From: Thermoleophilaceae bacterium
GTDB taxonomy: Bacteria; Actinomycetota; Thermoleophilia; Solirubrobacterales; Thermoleophilaceae
Reading direction: 5' to 3'
NCBI GenBank assembly: GCA_013812485.1
Contig: JACCTJ010000281.1
Coordinates: forward strand, 1 to 8,010
Length of the DNA stretch: 8,010 bases
Shown here: positions 1 to 6,137 of the stretch, in pieces
How the letters are laid out: each line of letters begins with the position of its first letter
Position numbering within the stretch: the first letter of the stretch is position 1
Notes under the pieces: model-generated
Told to the model about the DNA's origin: nothing
Seen by the model: the letters and a program-made list of their open reading frames with translations, nothing else
Database searches by the model: none
Translations under genes and position numbers: made by a program

Positions 1-357
1 GCGCTCGACGATCTGGCCGTCGCGGAAGCGGCCGATCTGCACGGCGAGCGCCAGGATCCGGTTGCCGGTGGGCGCATGACCCTGGAACTCGCCGTCGTGG
101 GTGCCGGAGATCTGGTAGGCGATGCACACGTTCTCGTCATCGGCGACCATGTGGTCGACGCTCACCCGCAGATCGGGAAACGCCGTCGTCATCGTCTCGA
201 AGAAGTGCCGGAAGCCGTCGGGGCCGGGGCCCTGATCGGGAGCTGGGTCGTGGTCGACGACGTCGGGAGCGAAGACCTCGTGGATGACGTCGAGGTTGCC
301 GGAGTTGATGCCTTCTCCGAGCTTCTCCTGCGCGGCGATGTTCTCGTCACGGGCCAA
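1..357 (-). CDS. SnoaL-like ester cyclase/polyketide cyclase-family protein (3' end outside window)
   Basis: The minus-strand frame from 357 gives 119 residues and runs off the left edge without a stop. The sequence is typical of the SnoaL-like (NTF2-fold) family: an N-terminal helix, NLDVIHEVFAPDVVDHDP (residues 21-38), AFPDLRVSVDHMVADDENV (59-77), then GTHDGEFQGHAPTGNRI (85-101) and RFRDGQIVE (110-118). Members are small alpha+beta barrel proteins that cyclise polyketide esters or, more often, have unknown small-molecule roles. The substrate here cannot be told. The start is TTG at 357; an AGGAG at 362-366 sits 5 nt upstream and decides it. The family is normally about 130-140 residues, so only a short tail is missing. 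It lies 81 bp downstream of the MBL gene and has its own stress-type promoter candidate. Family assignment is firm; function is open. Confidence 0.85.
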   Translation of the reverse strand, partial: MARDENIAAQEKLGEGINSGNLDVIHEVFAPDVVDHDPAPDQGPGPDGFRHFFETMTTAFPDLRVSVDHMVADDENVCIAYQISGTHDGEFQGHAPTGNRILALAVQIGRFRDGQIVER

Positions 358-394
358 TTGATCTCCTTTTTTGGGTCGGGGCGGAACCCGCTGC

Positions 395-420
395 TTACCC
401 CCGGCGACGATCGGTACACC
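395..420 (-). promoter_or_regulatory. SigB/SigF-like promoter for the SnoaL-like gene
   Basis: On the minus strand GGTGT (420-416) is followed by 15 nt and then GGGTAA (400-395). The general-stress sigma consensus in Gram-positives and actinobacteria is about G(G)TTT, 14-17 nt, GGGTA(A/T). The -10 match is complete and the -35 has one mismatch. The start codon lies 37 nt after the -10 box, leaving a leader of about 30 nt that contains the AGGAG ribosome site. The placement in the gap after the MBL stop codon supports it; no experiment is available. Confidence 0.5.
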
Positions 421-438
421 CGCCGCTCGAACGACCGC

Positions 439-1191
439 TCAGTCCGCGTCAGCCTCGCGCGCTCGCGCCACCGCGTCGCCCATGCTGCCCCGCCAAGGAT
501 CCCCGTGGCCGGTCAGCAGCGTGTCAGCCTCGAGACCCTCGAGCTGGACGAGCGACTCCCGGGAGCGGGCCGGCTGGGCGTTGACGGCGTCGTGCGGGAT
601 GCGCGGACCGGAGGCCCCGGTGATGGGATCGCGGACGACGATCTCGTCGCCGGCTATGACCACCCCGCGGCTCGGCAGGTGGAAGGCGACGTGTCCCTCG
701 GTGTGACCGGGGGTGGCCACCACGCGCGGCCGCCCCGGTACGTCGAGCTCGTCGCCCGTGTCGAAGGCGTCGACCTCCCTGACCCACTTCGGCGTCATGA
801 ATCCCTGCACGGTGGCCTGAAACACGAAGCGCATCGCGGCTCCCCGCCGCAGCTGCGGCACGAGGGCGGGCACGAGCTTGAACGGCGAGGCATCCTTCGA
901 CTCCCCGCGAACGCGGGCGACCTCGTCGCGATGGGCCCGCACCGGTGCCCCCGTGGCCGCGCGCGCCCGCTCCGCCGCGCCCAGGTGATCGGGGTGGCCG
1001 TGGGTCAACAGAATCGTCTCGACATCGGCGGGTGAGCGGCCGAGGGCGCTCAGCGCTCCCTCGATCGTCGGCCAGCTCCGAGGCCAGCCGGTGTCGACGA
1101 GCGCGAGTCGCCCGTCCTCTTCGAGGACATACCAGTTGACGAGCCCGTCGGCGACGCGGTGAACGCCCTCGCCGACCTGCTCGGCCTTCAC
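439..1191 (-). CDS. MBL-fold metallo-hydrolase
   Basis: This is a 250-residue metallo-beta-lactamase-fold hydrolase, probably cytoplasmic, with a complete two-metal site. It has HGHPDH at residues 64-69 (ligands H64, H66, D68, H69), GHTEGH at 162-167 (H163), GD at 181-182 (D182) and GHGDP at 228-232 (H229). The leading strand YVLEEDGRLALVDTG (21-35) is typical of the fold. The family includes glyoxalase II-like thioesterases, lactonases and many unassigned hydrolases; the substrate is not readable here. The open frame continues upstream inside the dehydrogenase gene, but that part is Arg/Pro/His-rich antifamily sequence and is not coding. I chose GTG at 1191. A TTG at 1200 overlaps the dehydrogenase stop codon as TTGA and would add three residues. 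Neither has a clear ribosome site, so translation is probably coupled to the dehydrogenase gene. Confidence 0.9.
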   Translation of the reverse strand: MKAEQVGEGVHRVADGLVNWYVLEEDGRLALVDTGWPRSWPTIEGALSALGRSPADVETILLTHGHPDHLGAAERARAATGAPVRAHRDEVARVRGESKDASPFKLVPALVPQLRRGAAMRFVFQATVQGFMTPKWVREVDAFDTGDELDVPGRPRVVATPGHTEGHVAFHLPSRGVVIAGDEIVVRDPITGASGPRIPHDAVNAQPARSRESLVQLEGLEADTLLTGHGDPWRGSMGDAVARAREADAD

Positions 1192-1196
1192 CGCCG

Positions 1197-2378
1197 TCAA
1201 GGCTGGAGCACGACCTTGATCGGCCCGTCCTGCTTCTTCTGGAAGATTTCGTACCCGCGCGGCGCCTGGTCGAGGGGGATGTGGTGGGTGGCGAAATCGT
1301 CCACGCCGAGGGGGTCTCCGTCCTCGGTGAGCAACGGCATGATGTCGTCGATCCAGCGCTTGACGTGGGCCTGGCCCTGCTTGATCACGACGCCCTTGTC
1401 GAACAGCTGAAGCAGGTTCATCGGCGTGGCCGTGCCCCCGTAGACCCCGCTGATGGAGATCGTTCCCGACCGGCGCACGGTCTCGATGCACGCAACGAGG
1501 GCCGAGAGCCTGTCGGTACCCGCGTTCTCGATCATCGTCCGCGAGACTGGGTCCGGCAGCATCCCGGCGATCTTGTGCGCCATCTTGCCGACCGGCGAGC
1601 CGTGGGCCTCCATCCCGACCGCGTCGATCACCGAGTCCGTGCCGCGGCCGTCGGTCATCTCCCGGACCGTCTCCGCGATGTCATCCACGCCCTCGAGGTT
1701 GACGATCTCGATCCCGTGCTGCTCGGCGAGCCGCAGCCGCTCGGGCACGAGGTCGACCGCGATCACCCGGGCGCCGCGGTGCTTCGCGATCCGCGAGCTC
1801 ATCTGGCCGATGGGGCCGAGGCCGAACACCGTCACGCTGCCGCCCTCGGGGATGTCGGCGTACTCGACGGCCTGCCACGAGGTCGGCAGCACGTCGGAGA
1901 GGTAGAGGAAGCGATCGTCGGACGGCCCCTCGGGGACCTTGATCGGCCCGAAGTGGGCTTGGGGCACCCGCAGGTACTCCGCCTGACCGCCCGGAACCTG
2001 GCCGTAGAGCTTGGTGTAGCCCAGGAACGAGGCGCCCATTCCGTACTCGTGGTTCTGAGTCGTCTCGCATTGGGCGAAGAGCTGCCGCGAGCACATCCAG
2101 CAGTGGCCGCAGACGATGTTGAACGGGATCACCACGCGGTCGCCTGCCTTGATGTGGGTGACCTCTGAGCCGACCTCCTCGACGATGCCCATCGGCTCGT
2201 GGCCGAGGATGTCGCCCGGATCGATGAACGGCCCGAGGATCTCGTAGAGGTGGAGGTCCGATCCGCAGATCGCCGTCGAGGTGACCTTGATGATCGCGTC
2301 GGTCGGCTCTTGGATCTTCGGATCCGGAACGTTGTCGACGCGAACGTCGTGGTTGCCGTGCCAGGTGAGTGCCTTCAT
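1197..2378 (-). CDS. Zinc-dependent alcohol dehydrogenase, formaldehyde dehydrogenase-like (MDR superfamily)
   Basis: The 393-residue product is a medium-chain dehydrogenase/reductase. Catalytic zinc residues are visible in CGSDLHLYE (C38) and GHEPMG (H60, E61). The structural zinc lobe is C90-x2-C93-x2-C96-x7-C104. The Rossmann motif is GLGPIG (186-191), with an acidic D209 at the end of the second strand, which favours NAD over NADP. The sequence from 250 to 290 carries the insertion seen in glutathione-independent formaldehyde dehydrogenase-like proteins (IDAVGMEAHG...). Members oxidise or reduce alcohols and aldehydes; the exact substrate is not known. The ATG at 2378 lies 25 nt after the DJ-1 gene and has no good ribosome site, so it is likely co-transcribed and possibly translationally coupled. 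Its stop touches the start region of the MBL gene. Confidence 0.93.
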   Translation of the reverse strand: MKALTWHGNHDVRVDNVPDPKIQEPTDAIIKVTSTAICGSDLHLYEILGPFIDPGDILGHEPMGIVEEVGSEVTHIKAGDRVVIPFNIVCGHCWMCSRQLFAQCETTQNHEYGMGASFLGYTKLYGQVPGGQAEYLRVPQAHFGPIKVPEGPSDDRFLYLSDVLPTSWQAVEYADIPEGGSVTVFGLGPIGQMSSRIAKHRGARVIAVDLVPERLRLAEQHGIEIVNLEGVDDIAETVREMTDGRGTDSVIDAVGMEAHGSPVGKMAHKIAGMLPDPVSRTMIENAGTDRLSALVACIETVRRSGTISISGVYGGTATPMNLLQLFDKGVVIKQGQAHVKRWIDDIMPLLTEDGDPLGVDDFATHHIPLDQAPRGYEIFQKKQDGPIKVVLQP

Positions 2379-2403
2379 AGGTTGGCGCCCGTCCGACCGC
2401 GGC

Positions 2404-2994
2404 TCAGGAGGCCGCGGCGGCGGTGGCGCCCTCGTCGCGGACCTGATGCTCGCCCTCGGCGAACTCCTCGACGATCTTCGCGCAGAAGGCGGGAAGGTCG
2501 TCGGGCGAACGGCTGGTGACGAGACCCTTGTCGGTCACCACCTCCTCGTCGACGACCTCGGCGCCGGCGTTGCGCAGGTCGGTGCGGATGCTCGGGTACG
2601 ATGTGAGCGTCCGTCCGCGCGCCACGTCGGCCTCGATCAGAACCCACGGTCCGTGGCAGATCACGCCAACCGGCTTGCCGGTCTTGAAGAACTCCTGGAC
2701 GAAGGAGATCGCGTCGGGGTCGACCCGAAGGTTGTCCGGGTTCGCCACGCCGCCCGGAATGATCAGACCGTCGTAGTCGCCCACAGAGGCGTCGCCCACG
2801 ACCTTGTCGACCTTGAAGGTGTCGGCCTGGTTGATGTCGCCGTTCATCCCCTGGATCTCACCGGACTCGAGCGAGAGCAGCTCGGTCTCGGCGCCGGCGT
2901 TCTGGACGGCGTCGCGCGGTTCGGTCAGCTCGACCTGCTCGACGCCGTCGGCGGCGAGGATGGCGATCTTCTGTCCTTGGAGCTCGTTGGCCAT
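2404..2994 (-). CDS. DJ-1/PfpI family protein (general stress protein 18 / protease I type)
   Basis: This 196-residue protein is of the class I glutamine amidotransferase-like DJ-1/PfpI superfamily. The nucleophile elbow is VICHGPW (residues 111-117), with C113 followed by H114 as in PfpI. The conserved glutamate aligned with PfpI E12 is E19 in DGVEQVEL (16-23). LIIPGGVANPDNLR (77-90) and SYPSIRTDLRNAGAEVVDEEVV (132-153) are family hallmarks. Related proteins have been described as deglycases/glyoxalases, chaperones or peptidases, and the real activity is debated. The start ATG at 2994 is set by AAGGAGA at 3002-3008, 7 nt upstream; the upstream extension of the frame is not family-like. The C-terminus carries a short Ala-rich tail (190-196). 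It heads the cluster with the dehydrogenase and MBL hydrolase and has a stress-type promoter candidate. Confidence 0.93.
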   Translation of the reverse strand: MANELQGQKIAILAADGVEQVELTEPRDAVQNAGAETELLSLESGEIQGMNGDINQADTFKVDKVVGDASVGDYDGLIIPGGVANPDNLRVDPDAISFVQEFFKTGKPVGVICHGPWVLIEADVARGRTLTSYPSIRTDLRNAGAEVVDEEVVTDKGLVTSRSPDDLPAFCAKIVEEFAEGEHQVRDEGATAAAAS

Positions 2995-3033
2995 TGGGGT
3001 TCTCCTTCGTGACTTTCGGTTTCCCAAAGACGG

Positions 3034-3059
3034 ATACCACCGTCTCCGGCGGGCAAACC
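3034..3059 (-). promoter_or_regulatory. SigB/SigF-like promoter for the DJ-1/ADH/MBL cluster
   Basis: On the minus strand GGTTT (3059-3055) is followed by 15 nt and TGGTAT (3039-3034). This matches the general-stress sigma pattern G(G)TTT, 14-17 nt, GGGTAT except for one base in the -10. The distance from the -10 box to the DJ-1 ATG is 39 nt, giving an approximately 32-nt leader with an AAGGAGA site. The Bacillus DJ-1/PfpI-type general stress protein 18 is a SigB target, which fits. The call is from pattern only. Confidence 0.5.
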
Positions 3060-3102
3060 CGGCCCCGCGCGCGCGGTCGCCGCCGCAGCGGTGCGGATCG
3101 CT

Positions 3103-3121
3103 CCATATGGAGGCCATATGG
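3103..3121. promoter_or_regulatory. Tandem palindromic operator for the toxin-antitoxin pair
   Basis: Two identical perfect palindromes CCATATGG (3103-3110 and 3114-3121) are separated by AGG, a centre-to-centre distance of 11 bp, one helical turn. They end right at the antitoxin's candidate -10 box. Ribbon-helix-helix antitoxins bind as dimers to short palindromic subsites repeated about every 10-12 bp on one DNA face and repress their own promoter. The site is AT-rich compared with its surroundings. Its role as operator is inferred from position and geometry. Confidence 0.65.
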
Positions 3122-3127
3122 TAGGCT
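3122..3127 (+). promoter_or_regulatory. -10 box TAGGCT of the antitoxin gene (leaderless)
   Basis: TAGGCT fits TANNNT and ends 7 nt before the GTG at 3135, so transcription would start at or one base before the start codon. No ribosome site is well placed: a GGAG at 3129-3132 is only 2 nt from the GTG. No consensus -35 is seen, as is common in actinobacteria. The two CCATATGG repeats cover the region just upstream, where binding would block RNA polymerase. Confidence 0.5.
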
Positions 3128-3134
3128 CGGAGCG

Positions 3135-3428
3135 GTGTCCTCGAGGATCCAGACGCTCGTCCAGCTCACCGACGGCCTCGTCCGGCACCTCGATGACCGC
3201 GCAGCCCGGAGCGGGACCTCGCGGTCCGCGGTGATCCGCGAGCTGCTCGAAGAGGCGCTGTCGGACGAGCGGCGGACGGAGATCTCGCGGCGGCTGGTCG
3301 AGGGCTACACGCGCGAGCCGCAGTCCGAAGGCCGCGATGCCTGGGGTGACCTCGACGCCTGGTCCGAGGTGAACACCCGCCGCAACCTCGCTGCTCTCGC
3401 GGCCGAGGAAGGAGCCGAGGAGTGGTAG
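3135..3428 (+). CDS. Ribbon-helix-helix antitoxin, partner of MazF-like toxin
   Basis: The 97-residue protein has an N-terminal RHH (CopG/MetJ/Arc-type) domain. A DNA-contacting strand at residues 4-11 (RIQTLVQL) is followed by helix A (DGLVRHLDDRAARSG, 13-27) and helix B starting at SRSAVIRELLEEAL (29-42). The acidic, less ordered C-terminal half (about 60-97), with Trp residues, is the expected toxin-binding segment. The GTG at 3135 is chosen because it begins directly at the RHH strand and lies 7 nt after a -10 box. The frame upstream is not family-like, and the ATG at 3118 within the operator is in another frame. The stop overlaps the toxin start by 7 nt, a normal arrangement in type II toxin-antitoxin operons. 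RHH antitoxins paired with MazF toxins are known. Confidence 0.88.
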   Translation: MSSRIQTLVQLTDGLVRHLDDRAARSGTSRSAVIRELLEEALSDERRTEISRRLVEGYTREPQSEGRDAWGDLDAWSEVNTRRNLAALAAEEGAEEW

Positions 3429-3736
3429 CGCGCGGCGAAGTCTGGTGGAGCGAGGACGAGGTCCTCGGTCGCCGCCCGGTGCTCGTACTGTCGCGACATG
3501 CGGTGCTCGGGAGCCTGCGCCGGCCGCTCGTCGCGCCCCTCACCACGCGCGTGCGAGACCTGCCGACCGAGGTCCGGCTCGACGCCGACGACGGGCTGCC
3601 CCGCCCGTGCGTGGCCGCTTTGGACAACGTGCAGCCGCTCGCCGCCTCACTGCTCGTCGAGCGCGTGAGCTCCTTGGGTCCCGAGCGTATGCGGGAGGTC
3701 TGTCAGGCGCTCGCGGTGGCGACCGACTGCGAGTGA
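3422..3736 (+). CDS. MazF/PemK-family endoribonuclease toxin
   Basis: The 104-residue product is a type II toxin of the MazF/PemK fold, which cleaves RNA at short specific sequences. Family blocks are RGEVWW (residues 4-9), GRRPVLVLSR (16-25), LVAPLTTRVRDLPTEV (36-51), GLPRPCVAALDNVQPL (58-73 region) and the closing SLGPERMREVCQAL. R18 and T41 fit the catalytic arginine and threonine positions of MazF enzymes. The start is GTG at 3422, with AAGGAG at 3409-3414 spaced 7 nt upstream. It overlaps the antitoxin's last codons by 7 nt, so the two are translationally coupled. All expected core residues are present and there is no truncation, so the toxin should be active. Target sequence cannot be told. 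Confidence 0.92.
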   Translation: MVARGEVWWSEDEVLGRRPVLVLSRHAVLGSLRRPLVAPLTTRVRDLPTEVRLDADDGLPRPCVAALDNVQPLAASLLVERVSSLGPERMREVCQALAVATDCE

Positions 3737-3750
3737 GCCGACGGCTCGGC
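3736..3750. terminator. Short GC hairpin between convergent toxin and rpmE genes
   Basis: GCCGA (3737-3741) and TCGGC (3746-3750) can pair across a 4-nt loop in the 34-bp gap between the toxin stop and the rpmE stop. An overlapping alternative pairs AGCCG and CGGCT. There is no T-run on either side, so this is a weak candidate for ending the two convergent transcripts. Confidence 0.2.
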
Positions 3751-3770
3751 GCGCCGACGCGAGCGAGCGT

Positions 3771-3977
3771 TCAGCGCGCGCGGCGCGCGGCGCGGCGGCG
3801 GAAGCGCTCGACGCGGCCCCCGGTGTCGACCAGCTTCTGACGCCCCGTGTAGAACGGGTGACAGTTCGAGCAGATCTCGACGTTGAGCTCGGGCTTGGTC
3901 GAGCGCGTGTTGAACTCGTTGCCGCACGTGCAGCGCACGTGGGCCTCGACGTAATCGGGATGGATGCCGGTCTTCAC
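3771..3977 (-). CDS. rpmE: 50S ribosomal protein L31 (zinc-binding, C+ form)
   Basis: The 68-residue protein matches bacterial L31 throughout: [20 protein letters not shown] (residues 1-20), then the block from F22 to H40 and [19 protein letters not shown] (41-59). Cysteines C16, C18, C36 and C39 form the zinc site of the C+ type, so this is the form used in zinc-replete cells rather than the cysteine-free paralogue. L31 sits on the large subunit central protuberance and helps join the subunits. The C-terminal tail is rich in arginine (60-68), slightly longer than usual. The GTG at 3977 is chosen because the N-terminus then matches the family exactly. It is preceded by TAGAAT 7 nt upstream and no ribosome site. 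It is convergent with the toxin gene and divergent from the CAP gene. Confidence 0.96.
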   Translation of the reverse strand: MKTGIHPDYVEAHVRCTCGNEFNTRSTKPELNVEICSNCHPFYTGRQKLVDTGGRVERFRRRAARRAR

Positions 3978-3984
3978 GTTGAGG

Positions 3985-3990
3985 ATTCTA
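3985..3990 (-). promoter_or_regulatory. rpmE: -10 box TAGAAT of rpmE (leaderless)
   Basis: TAGAAT on the minus strand matches the TATAAT consensus at five of six bases and ends 7 nt before the GTG start. The predicted first transcribed base is the start codon itself, and no Shine-Dalgarno sequence is visible. A -35 match is not evident. Zinc uptake regulator sites can control L31 genes, but I see no clear palindrome here. Confidence 0.6.
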
Positions 3991-4231
3991 GCGACCCGAC
4001 CATCGCTTTCTCGGCGCCCACGCGCTCGCGCACCGGAGGCGTTGCGGCGGCGCTCACCGGCCTGCCTCTCCTCGGTTGAGCATCTCGAGAGCACAGCGAA
4101 ACTCGCAGCACTGCCGTAGGTTTCCGTAATCAGGGACGGCCGCGAGCGCGCCGCCCGGGAAGGCGCGACGCTCTCGTGCGGCACTTACCCCGCGCCGCAC
4201 GACCTCTGCCCCAGCTGAACGGAAGGAAGGC
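3991..4231. other. Intergenic region between rpmE and the CAP gene
   Basis: About 240 bp separate the rpmE promoter from the CAP start. I find no convincing gene on either strand; open frames here are shadows with biased composition. A TAGGTT around 4114-4119 could be a -10 box for the plus-strand gene, but no -35 partner supports it. Confidence 0.3.
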
Positions 4232-4799
4232 ATGCTTCGACGACTCACGCTCCCCGCCGCGCTCGCTCTTCTCCTCTTCGGCCTCGGAGCGGGGAGCGCC
4301 TCCGCTGCGAAGTACGACTACCTGCTCGCTCCGCTGACGCAGTGCGGCGGTCAGAAGCAGACCGACACGAGCCTCCCGACCGCCGAGCAGGAGGTCGTGA
4401 TGCGCTGATGCACAACTACGCGCGAGCCAAGGCGCGACGAGCAGCGCTGCGGGCCAGCTCGCCGCTTCAGAAGTCGAGCGACCTCAAACCGCCGGCATGC
4501 TCAGCTGTAAACGCGTTCAGCCACTACGCCTGCGGGCGAAAGCCCGTCTACTACTTCGATAAGGGGGGTACACGTGCAGGGCCGGGCGTGGGTACGGGGA
4601 GAACATCTACTGGGGGACGGGCAGCCTCGGCAGCGTCCGCGCGGCGATGAAGTGGTGGGTCAACTCCACCGAGGGGCATCGCACGACGCTCCTCAACTCG
4701 ACGTACAAGGACGTGGGCTTCGGGCTGCGCAAGGGCACGTTCCTCGGGCACCGGGGCGCCCAGGTGTGGACGGGGCACTTCGGGTACCGCAAGTGCTGA
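4232..4799 (+). pseudogene. Secreted CAP-domain (SCP/PR-1-like) protein, frameshifted
   Basis: Joining three frames gives one CAP-domain protein of about 190 residues. The first frame (4232-4405) encodes a signal peptide (MLRRLTLPAALALLLFGLG, cleavage near SASA/AK) and ends EQEVVMR at a TGA (4406-4408). A one-base shift then gives HNYARAKARRAALRASSPLQ (from 4411). A second shift gives MLSC (4497-4508), and a compensating one NAFSHYACG (from 4510). After the G6 run at 4563-4568 the frame moves again to YTCR and GENIYWGTGSLGSV, ending at TGA 4797-4799. The CAP tetrad is present: His in FSH, Glu in GEN, Glu and His in STEGHR; LLNSTYKDVGFG is the family's C-terminal block. AAGGAAGG at 4223-4230 precedes the ATG. 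CAP proteins are secreted and of varied or unknown function. Either a decaying gene or an indel-rich sequence error. Confidence 0.85.
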
Positions 4800-4845
4800 A
4801 CGAGCACGGGGGGCGCAGGCCTGACCGAACGCCGCCGCCGCCCCC

Positions 4846-4861
4846 GCGGCCGGGGGGCCGC
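4846..4861. terminator. GC-rich hairpin between convergent CAP gene and thiolase-like gene
   Basis: GCGGCC (4846-4851) and GGCCGC (4856-4861) form a perfect 6-bp stem with a GGGG loop in the 101-bp gap between two converging stop codons. It is flanked by a run of CCG repeats and C-tracts. There is no T-run, so an intrinsic terminator is only possible, not shown; otherwise the gap holds nothing I can recognise. Confidence 0.3.
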
Positions 4862-4900
4862 CACCGACACGAGATCTCCCCGAGCGGCTTCGCGCTTATC

Positions 4901-6097
4901 CTACGCGACCTGCTTGTAGACGGTGACCACGCAGGCCCCACCGAGGCCGATGTTGTGCTGGAGCCCGACCTTCGCGCCCTCGACCTGGCGCGCGTCGGCG
5001 TCACCGCGGAGCTGCCAGCTGAGCTCCGAGCACTGAGCCAGACCGGTAGCCCCGAGCGGGTGGCCCTTCGAGATCAGCCCGCCTGAGGGATTGACCACCC
5101 AGCGCCCCCCGTAGGTCGTGTCCTTGGCGTCGACGAGCTTGTGGCCCTCCCCCTCCTCGGCGAGTCCGAGCGCCTCGTAGGTGATCAGCTCGTTGGCCGA
5201 GAAGCAGTCGTGGAGCTCGATCACGTCGACGTCGTCGGCGCTCACCTCGGCCTCCTCGTAGGCGCGACGCGCCGCCTCCTTCGACATGTCGTAGCCGACC
5301 ACGCTCATGCACGAGCGCGACTCGAAGGCCGAGGGCGTGTCGGTGGTCAGCGACTGGCCGGCGATCTCGATCGCCTGTCCCCACAGGTCGTGCTCGTCGA
5401 CGAAGCGCTCGCTGGCGACGATCGCGCAACCCGAGCCGTCGGAGGTCGGCGAGCACTGGAGCTTGGTCAGGGGCTCGTGGATGACCTTGGCGTCCTTGAT
5501 CTGCTCAAGCGTGTACTCGGTCTGGAACTGCGCGTAGGGGTTGCGTGTCGAGTGCTCGTGGTTCTTCCAGCCGATCCAGGCGTAGTGGTCGGCCTCGGAG
5601 CCGTAGCGCTCCATGTGCTCGCGCCCGGCGTTCCCGAACATCTGCGGCGCGAACGGCGAGGCCTCGGCCTCGCGCACGGCCAGCATGGCCTCGACGTGCT
5701 TGTCGAGCGGGTTCGTGCGGTCGGTGTACTTGACCCCGAGCGAGCCGCGCTCCATCTTCTCGAAGCCGAGCGCCAGCACGCAGTCGGCGAGACCGCCGCG
5801 CACGGCCTGGCGCGCCATGTAGAGCGCCGAGGAGCCGGTCGAGCAGTTGTTGTTGACGTTGATGACCGGGATCCCGGTCAGGCCGAGGCCGTAGACGGCT
5901 CGCTGGCCGTAGGTGGAGTCCCCGTAGCAGTAGCCCGCGTAGGCCTGCTCGACCTTCTCGTAAGGGACGCCCGCATCCTCGAGCGCCTTCGTCCCGGCTT
6001 CCTGGGCCCAGTCGGGGTAGTCGCCCTCCTTGGTGCCCGGCTTGTCGAACTTGGTCATGCCCACGCCGATCACGAAAGTGCGGTTGCCATTGCTCAT
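4901..6097 (-). CDS. Thiolase-like protein of the SCP-x / lipid-transfer type
   Basis: The 398-residue product belongs to the thiolase superfamily, SCP-x-type branch (annotated as lipid-transfer protein or acetyl-CoA acetyltransferase). The nucleophile is C85 in [11 protein letters not shown] (80-90). H296 lies in [12 protein letters not shown] (293-304), H346 in [20 protein letters not shown] (336-355), and the second cysteine C389 in [14 protein letters not shown] (381-394). The set is complete, so it should be active in cleaving 3-ketoacyl-CoA or in a related condensation, with bulky or branched acyl chains as known SCP-x substrates. There is no C-terminal sterol carrier (SCP2) domain, and no DUF35-type partner gene is seen. 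ATG at 6097 has GAGGAG at 6103-6108, 6 nt upstream, which settles the start. It is 40 nt downstream of the SDR gene and likely co-transcribed. Confidence 0.92.
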   Translation of the reverse strand: MSNGNRTFVIGVGMTKFDKPGTKEGDYPDWAQEAGTKALEDAGVPYEKVEQAYAGYCYGDSTYGQRAVYGLGLTGIPVINVNNNCSTGSSALYMARQAVRGGLADCVLALGFEKMERGSLGVKYTDRTNPLDKHVEAMLAVREAEASPFAPQMFGNAGREHMERYGSEADHYAWIGWKNHEHSTRNPYAQFQTEYTLEQIKDAKVIHEPLTKLQCSPTSDGSGCAIVASERFVDEHDLWGQAIEIAGQSLTTDTPSAFESRSCMSVVGYDMSKEAARRAYEEAEVSADDVDVIELHDCFSANELITYEALGLAEEGEGHKLVDAKDTTYGGRWVVNPSGGLISKGHPLGATGLAQCSELSWQLRGDADARQVEGAKVGLQHNIGLGGACVVTVYKQVA

Positions 6098-6119
6098 CGA
6101 GGCTCCTCTGTAGGTGGAA

Positions 6120-6137
6120 ACTGGCCGGCCGGCCAGT
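6120..6137. repeat. 18-bp perfect palindrome between SDR and thiolase-like genes
   Basis: ACTGGCCGGCCGGCCAGT reads the same on both strands and fills the first half of the 40-nt gap, directly against the SDR stop codon (6138-6140). It could be an operator for a dimeric regulator such as a TetR-family protein, which often controls fatty acid degradation genes, or a strong hairpin in the mRNA that adjusts expression of the downstream thiolase. It has no T-run. The symmetry is certain, the role is not. Confidence 0.6.

Noticed and set aside
76..1035. Long plus-strand open frame opposite the SnoaL-like and MBL genes
   Set aside because: It crosses two well-supported minus-strand genes and their promoter; its translation has biased composition without family motifs, as expected for antisense frames in GC-rich DNA.
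1192..1491. Upstream extension of the MBL frame into the dehydrogenase gene
   Set aside because: The added residues are rich in Arg, Pro, His and Gly and resemble no MBL N-terminus; the fold starts at about 1191.
3118..3120. ATG inside the second CCATATGG as antitoxin start
   Set aside because: It is in a different frame from the RHH protein and has no ribosome site; the GTG at 3135 begins at the RHH strand.
4406..4568. Programmed frameshifting in the CAP gene
   Set aside because: At least four shifts at dissimilar sites would be needed, two of them compensating; only the G6 run at 4563-4568 resembles a slippery tract.
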